A stretch of 64,000 bases of DNA from the NCBI RefSeq assembly GCF_014697545.1, contig NZ_JACJSA010000006.1:62001-126000 (forward strand), in the 5' to 3' direction. This document shows, one piece after another, positions 41,063-50,138 of the stretch. This stretch comes from Oscillatoria sp. FACHB-1407. GTDB lineage: Bacteria; Cyanobacteriota; Cyanobacteriia; Elainellales; Elainellaceae. Below the pieces are notes generated by a model. That model searched no databases. It saw only the letters and a list, made by a program, of their open reading frames with translations, and was not told the DNA's origin. The position numbers were made by a program, and so were the translations under genes. Positions within the stretch are counted from its first letter, which is position 1, and every line of letters begins with the position of its first letter.

Positions 41063-44023
41063 ATGACGCAATCGCCAACGCCACCAGTCTTTTATGTCAA
41101 TCCTGTTCGCGGCAACGACAATGCAACGGGGAGTCAGGGAAGCCCCTATCGCACCATCACACGCGCCCTGCGACAGGCAACATCGGGCAGTGTCATTCGA
41201 TTAGCGACGGGCAACTACACGGCAATGAATGGTGAGGTGTTTCCGATTGTGATTCCGACGGGGGTGTCGATCATCGGGGATGAAACCCAAAAGGGGAATG
41301 GCACTGTTATTGAGGGAGGGGGTGAATATGTCAGCCCCACCTTTAACCGACAAAATGTTGCCATTCGCCCCGAAAATAATGCTCAACTGCGGGGGGTCAT
41401 GGTGGTGAACCGAGCCGCTCGCGGGACAGGAGTGTGGATCGAGTCTACTAATCCGGTGATTGCTAATAATATCTTTGTCACCTGTGGACGGGAGGGAGTA
41501 TTTATCACTGGGAATGCCACACCTGAAATATCTGATAATATCTTTCAGCGCAATGCAGCCAGCGGCATTTCTATCGTTCGCAATGCTAAGGGCGACATTC
41601 GTCGAAACTTGTGCCAAAACACGGGTTTTGGCATCGCCATCAGTGATAACGCCGCTCCCCTGCTGCTGGGTAACCAAGTTGTCGAAAACCGTTCCGGTGT
41701 CGTGATTTCGGATGCTGCCCGACCCGTTTTACGTAGCAATCGCATTGAGCGTAACGCTAGTGATGGCTTGGTGGTGCTTAATTCTGCAATACCTGATTTA
41801 GGGCGAACTCAAGACCCAGGCAATAATTCGTTTCAAGGCAACGCAGCGGCTGACCTGCGAAATGATACCCCTGCGGCTCTCGTATCCGTGGGGAATCAAG
41901 TCAATCCAGCGCGTGTCACGGGCAACATTAATTTTGTCACGGCTGAAGTGCCGCCCGCAGGCATTACCCCGACTCCTGCTCCTGCCCCGCCACCCCGACC
42001 GACCCCACAACCTGGACCCAGTCCCCAACCTATCCCGGCTCCTTTACCCAGAACGGTGCTGACTGACATTACTGGGCACTGGGCTGAGGCGTTCATTCAG
42101 GCGTTGGTTGTGCGGGAGGTGGTTGGTGGATTTCCAGACAACACTTTTAAACCAGAAGCAAACTTGACGCGGGTGCAGTATGCAGCGGCGATCGCCAAAG
42201 CGTTTAATCTGCCTGCAAAACGGCAAAGCAGTCGGTTTGTCGATGTACCTGACAACTTTTGGGGAGCCGCCGCGATCGCCAGAGCAGAAGAGATGGGCTT
42301 CATCGCAGGATTCCCCGATGGCACCTTTCGCCCCAACCAAAACCTGACCCGGGTGCAAACGATCGTTTCATTGGTGAGCGGATTGGGCTTGACCGGAGGT
42401 AACCCTAACTCCCTCGATGCTTATAGCGATCGCGCCCAAGTTCCTAGTTATGCCATTAATGCGGTGGCAACAGCAACCCAGCGTCGTATGGTCGTCAACC
42501 ATCCTCGTATTGACCAACTGGAGCCGATGGTGGACATAACACGGGCAGAGGTGGTTGCCATGATCTATCAGGCATTGGTAGCCGTGGGTCAGGTACGAGC
42601 CATTCCTTCTCCTTATATTGTGCAACCGGATGTCTCGGCACCTTCCTTTGCTGACCTGGAGGGCTATTGGGCGGCTGACTTCATTCGTGGTTTAGCCAGT
42701 CAGGGTTTCATCAGTGGCTTTGCCGATGGCACCTTTAGACCCGATGCCGAGATGACTCGCGCTCAGTATGCCGTTTTGATGGTCAATACCTTTAACCCGA
42801 CTCCCAAACGTCCGGCGGTTGCCTTCGTAGATGTGCCGGAGAATTTTTGGGCGGCCGCTGCGATTCGTCGTGCCTATCAAGGGGGGCTGATGTCGGGAGC
42901 CGCTGATGGTACATTCCAGCCGAACCAAAACGTATCGCGCATTCAAGTGCTTCTGTCGTTAGCCAATGGCTTGCAGTTGCCTGCTGGCGATCAGACGTTG
43001 CTGCGGTTGTATGAAGACGAAGCAGCCATTCCCACCGTAGCGCGAGGGGCAGTTGCTAGTGCAACCGCCAACCGGATTGTGGTCAATTTTCCTCGAATTC
43101 CTCAGCTAAACCCCAATCGGGCAGCAACACGGGGAGAGGTTGCCTCAATGGTTTATCAGGCGGTGGTGTATCTGGGGCGATCGCCTGCGATCAATTCGCC
43201 CTACATTGTCAATCCCGTTCAACCGGGTGGTTCAGCGGCTCGTTCACCGTCTCCTTCCCCCTCCCCCCCTCCTCCCGCGCCCTCCCCTACTCCGTCTCCC
43301 TTGCCGCGATCGGTCGCTCCGTCTCCTGCGCCTTCACCGACTCCGACCCCTACCCCTCGGGCAGTCGCCCCCACTCCGACTCCAACCCCAATTCCTGCTC
43401 CGTTGCCGCGATCGGTTGCGCCCACTCCCTCCCCCACGCCACCTCCGTTGCCGCGATCGGTGAATCAGTTGGTCATGATTGACCCAGGGCATGGCGGCAG
43501 CGATCCCGGTGCGATCGGTATTGAGGGATTGCGTGAAAAAGATGTTGTTCTGGCGATCGCCCGACAGGTCGCGACTGTACTGACGCAAAACGGCTTGCGA
43601 ACTGCCATGACTCGGAGCGGCGATGAGGATTTAGAGCTTAATCCCAGAGTCCGGATTGCGGAACAAGCGAGAGCCAATTTGTTTGTCAGCATTCACGCCA
43701 ATGCCATCAGCCTCGATCGCCCCGAAGTCAATGGGCTGGAAACCTATCACTATCCCGGTTCAAGCCGCAGCGCAACCCTGGCTCAAGCCATCCAAACCAG
43801 CATCCTCAATACGATTCAGATTCGCGATCGCGGCGTTCGGCAAGCCAACTTTTATGTCCTCAAAAACACCTCTATGCCCGCTGTTTTAGTGGAAGTGGGG
43901 TTTGTCACGGGACAAGAAGATGCCGTCAACCTGGCTCGATCCGATTATCAAAGCCGCATGGCAGAAGCGATCGCCAGAGGTATCTTGCTCTATGTCAGTG
44001 CAAATGGTGGGAATATAAATTAA
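41063..44023 (+). CDS. Beta-helix/SLH/amidase_3 protein
   Basis: 986 residues from ATG 41063, which has AGAGAGGG just upstream; the longer frame from 40958 has unusual residues and no signal peptide. Order: a DUF1565-type parallel beta-helix (about 10-265; FYVNPVRGNDNATGSQGSPY), six S-layer homology units in two groups of three (about 330-535 and 530-730; VGGFPDNTFKPEANLTRVQY is one), a Pro/Ser/Thr linker, and an N-acetylmuramoyl-L-alanine amidase (about 805-985) with MIDPGHGGSDPGA and FVSIHANA giving zinc ligands and VEVGFVTGQEDA the glutamate. It would cut the amide of peptidoglycan while bound to the wall. No signal peptide is visible from this start, which is odd. Confidence 0.85.
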   Translation: MTQSPTPPVFYVNPVRGNDNATGSQGSPYRTITRALRQATSGSVIRLATGNYTAMNGEVFPIVIPTGVSIIGDETQKGNGTVIEGGGEYVSPTFNRQNVAIRPENNAQLRGVMVVNRAARGTGVWIESTNPVIANNIFVTCGREGVFITGNATPEISDNIFQRNAASGISIVRNAKGDIRRNLCQNTGFGIAISDNAAPLLLGNQVVENRSGVVISDAARPVLRSNRIERNASDGLVVLNSAIPDLGRTQDPGNNSFQGNAAADLRNDTPAALVSVGNQVNPARVTGNINFVTAEVPPAGITPTPAPAPPPRPTPQPGPSPQPIPAPLPRTVLTDITGHWAEAFIQALVVREVVGGFPDNTFKPEANLTRVQYAAAIAKAFNLPAKRQSSRFVDVPDNFWGAAAIARAEEMGFIAGFPDGTFRPNQNLTRVQTIVSLVSGLGLTGGNPNSLDAYSDRAQVPSYAINAVATATQRRMVVNHPRIDQLEPMVDITRAEVVAMIYQALVAVGQVRAIPSPYIVQPDVSAPSFADLEGYWAADFIRGLASQGFISGFADGTFRPDAEMTRAQYAVLMVNTFNPTPKRPAVAFVDVPENFWAAAAIRRAYQGGLMSGAADGTFQPNQNVSRIQVLLSLANGLQLPAGDQTLLRLYEDEAAIPTVARGAVASATANRIVVNFPRIPQLNPNRAATRGEVASMVYQAVVYLGRSPAINSPYIVNPVQPGGSAARSPSPSPSPPPPAPSPTPSPLPRSVAPSPAPSPTPTPTPRAVAPTPTPTPIPAPLPRSVAPTPSPTPPPLPRSVNQLVMIDPGHGGSDPGAIGIEGLREKDVVLAIARQVATVLTQNGLRTAMTRSGDEDLELNPRVRIAEQARANLFVSIHANAISLDRPEVNGLETYHYPGSSRSATLAQAIQTSILNTIQIRDRGVRQANFYVLKNTSMPAVLVEVGFVTGQEDAVNLARSDYQSRMAEAIARGILLYVSANGGNIN

Positions 44024-44054
44024 GGTCACAATAAGTGTTTGACAAGGAAATATT

Positions 44055-44390
44055 ATGGCTGAAATTCAATTTTCGCGGGGTGTAACAGAGGAAGTTATTC
44101 CAGATGTACGCCTGCGACGCTCAAAAGATGGCACCAATGGCACGGCTGTCTTTTACTTTCAAAACCCAAAGGCACTGAGTAATGACAGTACTCAAGAAAT
44201 TACAGGGATGTATCTGGTTGACGAAGAAGGGGAGCTAGTGACCAGGGAGGTCAAAGCCAAATTCATCAACGGTCAACCGGAAGCACTGGAAGCGGTGTAT
44301 GTCATGAAAAGCGTCGCCGATTGGGATCGCTTCATCCGATTTATGGATCGATATGCCGAACAGCACGATCTCGGATTTAACAAAAGCTAG
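44055..44390 (+). CDS. psb28: Photosystem II reaction center protein Psb28
   Basis: 111 residues, the normal length. The N-terminal [20 protein letters not shown], then [12 protein letters not shown] and [14 protein letters not shown] are characteristic. Psb28 is a cytoplasmic-side assembly factor that binds the CP47 module during photosystem II biogenesis and repair. AAGGA lies 8 bp before ATG 44055. It follows the amidase gene by 31 bp and precedes moaB by 20 bp, so these genes may form one transcript, although their functions are unrelated. Confidence 0.93.
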   Translation: MAEIQFSRGVTEEVIPDVRLRRSKDGTNGTAVFYFQNPKALSNDSTQEITGMYLVDEEGELVTREVKAKFINGQPEALEAVYVMKSVADWDRFIRFMDRYAEQHDLGFNKS

Positions 44391-44410
44391 GATCTGAACA
44401 ACGCTGAACC

Positions 44411-44923
44411 ATGGCTCATCGTCCTCATCCCGATGCCCACCCTACTGTTGTTCGTTGTGCTGTGATCACCGTCAGCGATACACGCACAACCGAAACCGAT
44501 CGCAGTGGTCAACTGCTCCAACAGTTGCTTCGGGATGCTGGACACTCTATCGTGACCTATGACATCGTGCCTGATGAGCCAGGGCAAATCGTGACGCTCC
44601 TGCTAACCCTATGTGACAGGGCAGATGTAGAGGCGATTGTGTTGAATGGAGGAACGGGGATCGCTCCTCGTGATACAACCTATGATGCGATCGCACGATT
44701 ACTCGAAAAGGTCTTACCTGGCTTTGGCGAGTTGTTTCGGTGGTTGAGCTATCAAGAGATTGGTTCACGGGCAATGGCATCTAGAGCGATCGCCGGGGTT
44801 TGTCGCGCTAAATTGATCTTCTCGTTGCCGGGGTCAACTAATGCAGTGCGGCTTGCCACCGAAAAGCTGATTCTTCCAGAATTAGTGCATCTAACGCAAC
44901 AACTCAAAAGCACTTCTCTTTAA
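44411..44923 (+). CDS. moaB: Molybdenum cofactor biosynthesis protein MoaB/MogA family
   Basis: 170 residues. The MPT-binding fold is shown by VRCAVITVSDTRTTETDRSG at the start, ALVLNGGTG-type sequence AIVLNGGTGIAPRDTTYDA near 75, and VCRAKLIFSLPGSTNAVRLA near 135. The family adenylates molybdopterin or acts in an equivalent step of molybdenum cofactor synthesis. The msrP-like enzyme at 60314 uses this cofactor. It is the last gene before a terminator-like hairpin at 44928. Confidence 0.9.
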   Translation: MAHRPHPDAHPTVVRCAVITVSDTRTTETDRSGQLLQQLLRDAGHSIVTYDIVPDEPGQIVTLLLTLCDRADVEAIVLNGGTGIAPRDTTYDAIARLLEKVLPGFGELFRWLSYQEIGSRAMASRAIAGVCRAKLIFSLPGSTNAVRLATEKLILPELVHLTQQLKSTSL

Positions 44924-44927
44924 AACG

Positions 44928-44963
44928 AAGAAGTCGGAGCTTCCGAAAAAACTCCGACTTCTT
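44928..44963. terminator. Strong hairpin after moaB
   Basis: AAGAAGTCGGAG pairs perfectly with CTCCGACTTCTT over 12 bp with a 12-base A-rich loop. It begins 5 bp after the moaB stop. The 3' arm ends in CTTCTT, which acts poorly as a T-run, but position and stability favour a terminator. Confidence 0.7.
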
Positions 44964-44979
44964 AATAGATAAAACTAGA

Positions 44980-45086
44980 TAACGTCAATTCGGTTTAAGA
45001 CTCTGACGAATGAATTTGCGGCTATTTGAGCCAGGTCTGCTAGGTGCGGTTCCAACCGCCAAAATCCTGATTCCGAATTCACGTTA
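44980..45086 (+). repeat. MITE-like repeat family A, copy 7 (short form)
   Basis: A 107-bp form with the best preserved ends: TAACGTCAATTCGG at the left and CCGAATTCACGTTA at the right, a 14-bp inverted repeat with one mismatch. Its middle is shorter than copy 1, missing the CGACGCAGGTCGG hairpin but keeping GGTGCGGTTCCAACCGCC. It lies between moaB and ctp, 17 bp from the ctp stop. Confidence 0.75.
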
Positions 45087-45103
45087 GATAGAAGCCGCAA
45101 CTT

Positions 45104-46456
45104 TTAGCGGAGACTTTGCTGAGTCTCGTTTTGCTGAGCTTCTAAGTTGGGACGTCGGCTAGCTTGAGGATTCGCTCGATTTGCGATAATGTCCTCCCGC
45201 AAGGCTGAAACCGCTGCTGAATACTGGGGATCGGAGTTCGTTCCAATCAAGGTTGGGGTGGCAGACAGTTGTTCTCGCTGAGCCTCGGTCAACTCAATTG
45301 GGACGTCGGGTGCAATACCACGATGGCTGATATCTGTGCCATCCGGGGTGTAGTAATGGGCGATGGTCACCGCTAGACCAGAACCATCTGACAGCGAGTG
45401 AACCGACTGCACCAGGGCTTTACCAAAGGTTTGAGTCCCAACAATCGTTGCCCGTTCGTTGTCCATTAATGCTCCGGTCAAGATTTCGCTGGAGCTTGCC
45501 GAGCTACCATCGACCAACACAGCCAAAGGTAAGTCTGTAATTGCAGTATGGTTTGCAGTGATTTCCTCGCTGGCTCCTACGCGATCGACCGTACGAACAA
45601 TCGAGCCACTCCCTAACCACATCCGGGCAATGTCGATACTGGCTTGCAATAATCCACCCGGATTGCCCCGCAGGTCAAGCACAAAAGCTTCTGCACCTTG
45701 CTCGGTCAGGTCAGAGATGGCACGACGCATTTGGCTTGCCGCGTGGGCACTGAACTCGTTGAGCCGGATGTAACCGATCCGGGTATTGCCATCTTGCTGA
45801 AGGCTGTAACGGACAGTGGGTAGCTCAATTCGTGCCCGCACTAATGGCAAATCAAAAGCATCCTCACCTTCTCGTAGAATTCGCAGAGTGATCCGTGTAC
45901 CAACCTCACCTCGAATCAGGCTAGAGGCATCCTCAACGCTCATGCCCTCGGTGGATTTGCCATCAATTGCCAAAATGCGATCGCCCGCCCGAATGCCTGC
46001 CGATGAAGCGGGTGAGTTAGGAATCGGCTCAACAACCGCGAGTGCCCCTGACTCTTCAAGTGCCTGAAGGCGAATGCCCACCCCCGACAACTCACCGGAT
46101 GTCTGACTGGTCAGTTGTTCATATTGCCTGGGATCCATGAAGCGAGTGTAGGGATCATTCAGTCGCTCTAACGCCTCTCGTAAAGCGGTATAAGCCTCTT
46201 CTTGAGAGGTGTAGTTACGGCTCAACAACTCCTGGCGCACCGTGTGCCAATCGACGTTGTTAAAGCTGGTGTCTACATACTCTCGGTTGACAATCTGCCA
46301 TGCCTCATCCAGGATTGCCTTTGGGCTATCACTAAGCGAAGCTTGAACCGATGGACTAAGAGCAGGACTGAGGAGAGAGAGAGTAGTGGTAGCGGCGATC
46401 GCCCCACCAAACAGGGTTGCATGGAGCAGGCGAGGGAATCTGAAAGGGTGCTTCAT
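45104..46456 (-). CDS. C-terminal processing protease (S41)
   Basis: 450 residues. A signal peptide (LHATLFGGAIAATTTLSLLS, about 11-35) is followed by a helical part with NREYVDTSFNNVDWHTVRQE, a PDZ domain (about 120-205; VEPIPNSPASSAGIRAGDRI) and the S41 protease core. The catalytic serine is in VDGSSASSSEIL near 318 and the lysine in TFGKALVQS near 344. The cyanobacterial family has several members; CtpA matures the D1 protein, and this one may be CtpA, CtpB or CtpC. It acts in the lumen or periplasm. Confidence 0.9.
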   Translation of the reverse strand: MKHPFRFPRLLHATLFGGAIAATTTLSLLSPALSPSVQASLSDSPKAILDEAWQIVNREYVDTSFNNVDWHTVRQELLSRNYTSQEEAYTALREALERLNDPYTRFMDPRQYEQLTSQTSGELSGVGIRLQALEESGALAVVEPIPNSPASSAGIRAGDRILAIDGKSTEGMSVEDASSLIRGEVGTRITLRILREGEDAFDLPLVRARIELPTVRYSLQQDGNTRIGYIRLNEFSAHAASQMRRAISDLTEQGAEAFVLDLRGNPGGLLQASIDIARMWLGSGSIVRTVDRVGASEEITANHTAITDLPLAVLVDGSSASSSEILTGALMDNERATIVGTQTFGKALVQSVHSLSDGSGLAVTIAHYYTPDGTDISHRGIAPDVPIELTEAQREQLSATPTLIGTNSDPQYSAAVSALREDIIANRANPQASRRPNLEAQQNETQQSLR

Positions 46457-46931
46457 CGATGTGACCGGGTTTGGCTAACGAGATTAAAGATTTTTGAGTA
46501 GGCAGATGGCACAGTCAAAGGAAACGTTTGAGTTCAAGCAGAAGTGGGTAGGGGAACCTGAGAGGAACTGAGCAAGCCACTACCTCAAATCATTCCGCTT
46601 TATCTTCTTAGATCCCGGATATGCTTAGCTGGAACATTGGCTACAAGATACTCAAGTAGCAAGATGAAATTCAGCTAATTATGTGCCAGTTTCCTAGACT
46701 GTCCTCATCCGAAAGATAGACTTCGAGTAAGCCGCAACAGTCTTTGGACAGAAATCAAAAAACTTTCTAGATAATCTAACCTTTATGGATTCGTAGATCC
46801 CAGGAGTTATTACGAAAATTTACGAAGTTTTTAAATAGCTATAGTAAAAAATTAGCATACGGCTCACACCGTAGAGGTTACCTCCTGACGAATAGAATGA
46901 AAGCGTTACAAAATGATGTTCATCGGAAGTA
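46457..46931. other. Divergent intergenic region, nothing recognised
   Basis: 475 bp between the starts of the protease gene and the YdcF-like gene. It becomes AT-rich toward the right (46790-46860). It must hold both promoters, but no clear elements, repeats or small genes are visible. Confidence 0.4.
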
Positions 46932-47600
46932 ATGCCCATGCCCAATAAGGCTCGTCAGATCGTTAGAACACTGCAATTTAGCCTGGGGATCGTCAGTGTG
47001 ATCGGGATTAGTTGGTTACTGACCCTCACTATTGCATTGCGATCGGCGGCAGCGGCTCCAGTAGATGCTTTGTTTGTGTTAGGCGGCAGTATAAAGCGAG
47101 AGATTTATGTTGCTGATTTGGCGAAACAATACCCTGATATTCCTGTTTTGATCTCCACAGGCTCACAAGACCCCTGTATTCGCCTCATCTTTGAGCGGGC
47201 GGAGACTCCGCTGGAGCAGGTATGGCTAGAGAAGTGTGCTGACTCAACCTTTGATAATTTTTTCTACAGCACACCGATTTTGGAGCGATGGGACACTCAC
47301 AAGGTCAAATTGATTACTTCTGAAACCCATTTACCCAGAGCGGTGTGGTTAGCGCAGATTTTGCTTGGTGCTCATGGAATCTGGGTTGAGCCAGATATTG
47401 TGCTTGAGGAGGGGGTTCCGGGCAATCGAGAATCGTGGCTCAAAACGGCAGTTGATGTAGGTCGTAGCTTGGTTTGGGCAGTTGTAAGCCAGTTTTACTC
47501 TCCCCAATGCGATCGCCTCACCGAGTTAACAACGGTTGATCTTGAGGAATGGCAACAACGGGGGTTTGATTGTGAGCGTCAGGGCAACCTAGGAGTGTGA
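46932..47600 (+). CDS. YdcF/DUF218 family protein
   Basis: 222 residues. One N-terminal membrane segment (LGIVSVIGISWLLTLTIAL, about 17-38) is followed by a DUF218 domain: VDALFVLGGSIKREIYVADL, STGSQDPC, and STFDNFFYSTPILERW with VKLITSETHLPRAVWLA. The SETH.PRA part is the family's conserved site. Members such as ElyC and SanA affect envelope biogenesis, possibly by acting on polyprenyl-linked intermediates. It stands alone. Confidence 0.8.
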   Translation: MPMPNKARQIVRTLQFSLGIVSVIGISWLLTLTIALRSAAAAPVDALFVLGGSIKREIYVADLAKQYPDIPVLISTGSQDPCIRLIFERAETPLEQVWLEKCADSTFDNFFYSTPILERWDTHKVKLITSETHLPRAVWLAQILLGAHGIWVEPDIVLEEGVPGNRESWLKTAVDVGRSLVWAVVSQFYSPQCDRLTELTTVDLEEWQQRGFDCERQGNLGV

Positions 47601-47895
47601 AATCTTCCTTAAAAAGAGGAAAATTAATAGAGTGAGTGTTGTTTTGGCAACAAACCAAATTTGTACTTCTGTCAAGACTAGACCTTAGGGATGGGGAAAA
47701 AAGAGTTTTATTTAAGCTTTACTAAGTCGTATTCGCTCCTGCCTTTAGGTGTCTTCTATGGCACCCATAGAGGAGGGAGTGGAACTATCTCTACATTTTT
47801 CCTCATCAAGTTTTAAGACGCTCCTAGAGCAAGTCTGTGTCACAATGAAAGCGGTTTTGCCAATTCGATTAAGAAGATTGAAGTGGGCGTGAGTC
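47601..47895. other. ndhF upstream region
   Basis: 295 bp containing a small dyad (TCTATGG/CCATAGA, 47755-47771). It should hold the ndhF promoter; no recognisable element or gene is seen. Confidence 0.35.
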
Positions 47896-49995
47896 ATGGA
47901 AGCAGTTTATGAATATGCCTGGCTAATTCCAGTATTGCCTCTGATTGGGGCAATGTTAGTCGGCATCGGGTTAGTGTCCTATAGCAAGTCAGTCAACCGT
48001 CTTCGCAAGCCGAGCGCAATTTTTATTGTCTCGCTACTAGGGGCGGCGATGGTTCTTTCTTTTGCAATCTTATGGAGTCAAATTCAAGGGCATGAACCCT
48101 ACAGCCGCATTATCGATTGGGCGGCAGCAGGAGACTTTCACCTGACGATGGGCTACACCATCGACCATCTAACCGCTCTGATGCTGGTCGTTGTTACCAC
48201 AGTGGCGTTTCTGGTGATGGTTTACACCGATGGCTACATGGCTCACGACCCAGGCTATGTTCGGTTTTATGCCTACCTCAGCTTGTTTAGCTCCTCCATG
48301 TTGGGCTTGGTGATTAGCCCCAACTTGGTGCAGGTTTACATTTTCTGGGAATTGGTCGGCATGTGTTCCTATTTGCTGATTGGTTTCTGGTACGACCGCA
48401 AGGCAGCGGCTGAGGCGTGTCAAAAAGCTTTTGTTACCAACCGGGTGGGTGACTTTGGTCTGCTGTTGGGGATGCTGGGTCTATTTTGGGCAACCGGCAG
48501 TTTCGAATTTGAGGTGATTGGCGATCGCCTCCAGGAGTTAGTGCAGTCGGGTGCTCTCAGCACTGGGGTCGCATCTCTGCTCGCGATCCTGGTATTTTTG
48601 GGCCCAGTGGCTAAGTCAGCCCAGTTCCCTCTACATGTATGGTTGCCTGATGCCATGGAGGGTCCTACCCCGATTTCAGCCCTAATTCACGCAGCAACGA
48701 TGGTTGCGGCGGGCGTGTTCTTGATTGCCCGCATGTTCTCGGTGTTTGAGGGCTTGCCTGGAGCGATGGATGTCATTGCCTATACCGGAGCGTTCACCGC
48801 CTTCCTGGGGGCGACGATCGCGATCACACAGAACGATATTAAGAAAGGTTTGGCTTACTCCACCATGTCGCAGTTGGGCTACATGGTGATGGGGATGGGC
48901 GTTGGTGCTTACGGAGCAGGCTTGTTTCACCTGATGACTCACGCCTATTTCAAGGCGATGCTGTTTCTGGGTTCCGGTTCCGTTATTCATGGGATGGAAG
49001 CGGTTGTCGGACATGACCCCGTTCTGGCGCAAGATATGCGTCTGATGGGGGGTCTACGAAAGTATATGCCGATTACCGCGATCACTTTTCTGATTGGCAC
49101 GCTAGCCATTTCTGGAATTCCTCCTTTCGCTGGATTCTGGTCTAAAGATGAGATTTTGGGAGCGACCTACGAGGCGAATCCGCTGTTGTGGGGTGTGGGC
49201 TGGTTAACTGCCGGAATCACCGCCTTCTATATGTTCCGGATGTATTTCACCACTTTCGAGGGTGCCTTCCGGGGTAAGGACGAATCTATCAAGACACAAC
49301 TCAAGAACGAGCAACTTCAACGCATGGGGTTGGCGTTTGGTCCCGGGGCGATGAATCCCAAGGAATTAACCGAGCGTCCAGAAGAAATCCATCAAGAGAC
49401 GCATGATCATGAGGCGCATGAAGGACACCATAGCGATACACCCCATGAATCACCCTTCTCAATGGCGTTTCCGCTGGTGGCGTTAGCAATTCCTTCCTTG
49501 CTAATTGGTCTAGTTGGTACGCCGTTTGCTAACTACTTTGAGGCATTCATTCACCCTGCTGGCGAAGAAGTGCATGGCTTCCCACAACTAGAGATTCCGG
49601 CTGACTTTGAATGGACGGAGTTTCTGGTCATGGGTGGTAGTTCTGTGGGTATTGCACTCATTGGCATTACCCTGGCATCTTTCATGTACCTGTACGGCAA
49701 GATCAATCCTGGGGCGATCGCCAAGCAAATTCAGCCACTCTACAAGCTCTCGCTCAACAAGTGGTACTTCGACGAAATTTACGATGCTGTGTTTGTGCAA
49801 GGTAGCCGCCGTTTAGCCAGACAGGTGTTAGAAGTCGATGTTCGCATTGTGGATGGAGTGGTCAACCTGGCAGGCTTCATCACTCTGGTCACGGGCGAAG
49901 GACTAAAATATCTTGAAAATGGAAGGGTTCAATTCTACGCTCTGATAGTATTTGGAGCAGTTCTGGGTTTAGTTCTCGTCTCTGGCATTACTTGA
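47896..49995 (+). CDS. ndhF: NAD(P)H-quinone oxidoreductase subunit 5
   Basis: 699 residues with about 15 membrane segments and the long lateral helix near the C-terminus. NdhF is the distal proton-pumping subunit of the NDH-1L complex. Recognised parts are WLPDAMEGPTPISALIHAAT near 250 (proton channel lysine region), SQLGYMVMGMGVGAYGAGLF, and the histidine-rich loop HQETHDHEAHEGHHSD near 500. ATG 47896 gives MEAVYEYAWLIPVLPLIGA, the standard start. It is followed by ndhD 143 bp later, the usual ndhF1-ndhD1 pairing of the respiratory/cyclic-flow complex rather than the CO2-uptake forms. Confidence 0.95.
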   Translation: MEAVYEYAWLIPVLPLIGAMLVGIGLVSYSKSVNRLRKPSAIFIVSLLGAAMVLSFAILWSQIQGHEPYSRIIDWAAAGDFHLTMGYTIDHLTALMLVVVTTVAFLVMVYTDGYMAHDPGYVRFYAYLSLFSSSMLGLVISPNLVQVYIFWELVGMCSYLLIGFWYDRKAAAEACQKAFVTNRVGDFGLLLGMLGLFWATGSFEFEVIGDRLQELVQSGALSTGVASLLAILVFLGPVAKSAQFPLHVWLPDAMEGPTPISALIHAATMVAAGVFLIARMFSVFEGLPGAMDVIAYTGAFTAFLGATIAITQNDIKKGLAYSTMSQLGYMVMGMGVGAYGAGLFHLMTHAYFKAMLFLGSGSVIHGMEAVVGHDPVLAQDMRLMGGLRKYMPITAITFLIGTLAISGIPPFAGFWSKDEILGATYEANPLLWGVGWLTAGITAFYMFRMYFTTFEGAFRGKDESIKTQLKNEQLQRMGLAFGPGAMNPKELTERPEEIHQETHDHEAHEGHHSDTPHESPFSMAFPLVALAIPSLLIGLVGTPFANYFEAFIHPAGEEVHGFPQLEIPADFEWTEFLVMGGSSVGIALIGITLASFMYLYGKINPGAIAKQIQPLYKLSLNKWYFDEIYDAVFVQGSRRLARQVLEVDVRIVDGVVNLAGFITLVTGEGLKYLENGRVQFYALIVFGAVLGLVLVSGIT

Positions 49996-50138
49996 GTGTG
50001 ATCGCATGAGCCACTACAAGTTCAACTGGTTTTGAGAAAGTTGATGTTTTTGGTGGGCGGCGGGCGCAGCCTGTCGCCCATTACAACATTCAGTCGATGC
50101 AACCAACCAAATTCAAACTGCTCATAAAAAGCTGACTA

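Noticed and set aside
41063-44023. Minus-strand and shifted frames inside the amidase gene
   Set aside because: They mirror the repeated SLH and Pro-rich coding sequence and have no independent features.
46202-46501. Plus-strand frame at the start of the protease gene
   Set aside because: It lies over the signal peptide region of the S41 protease in antisense and has no domain.
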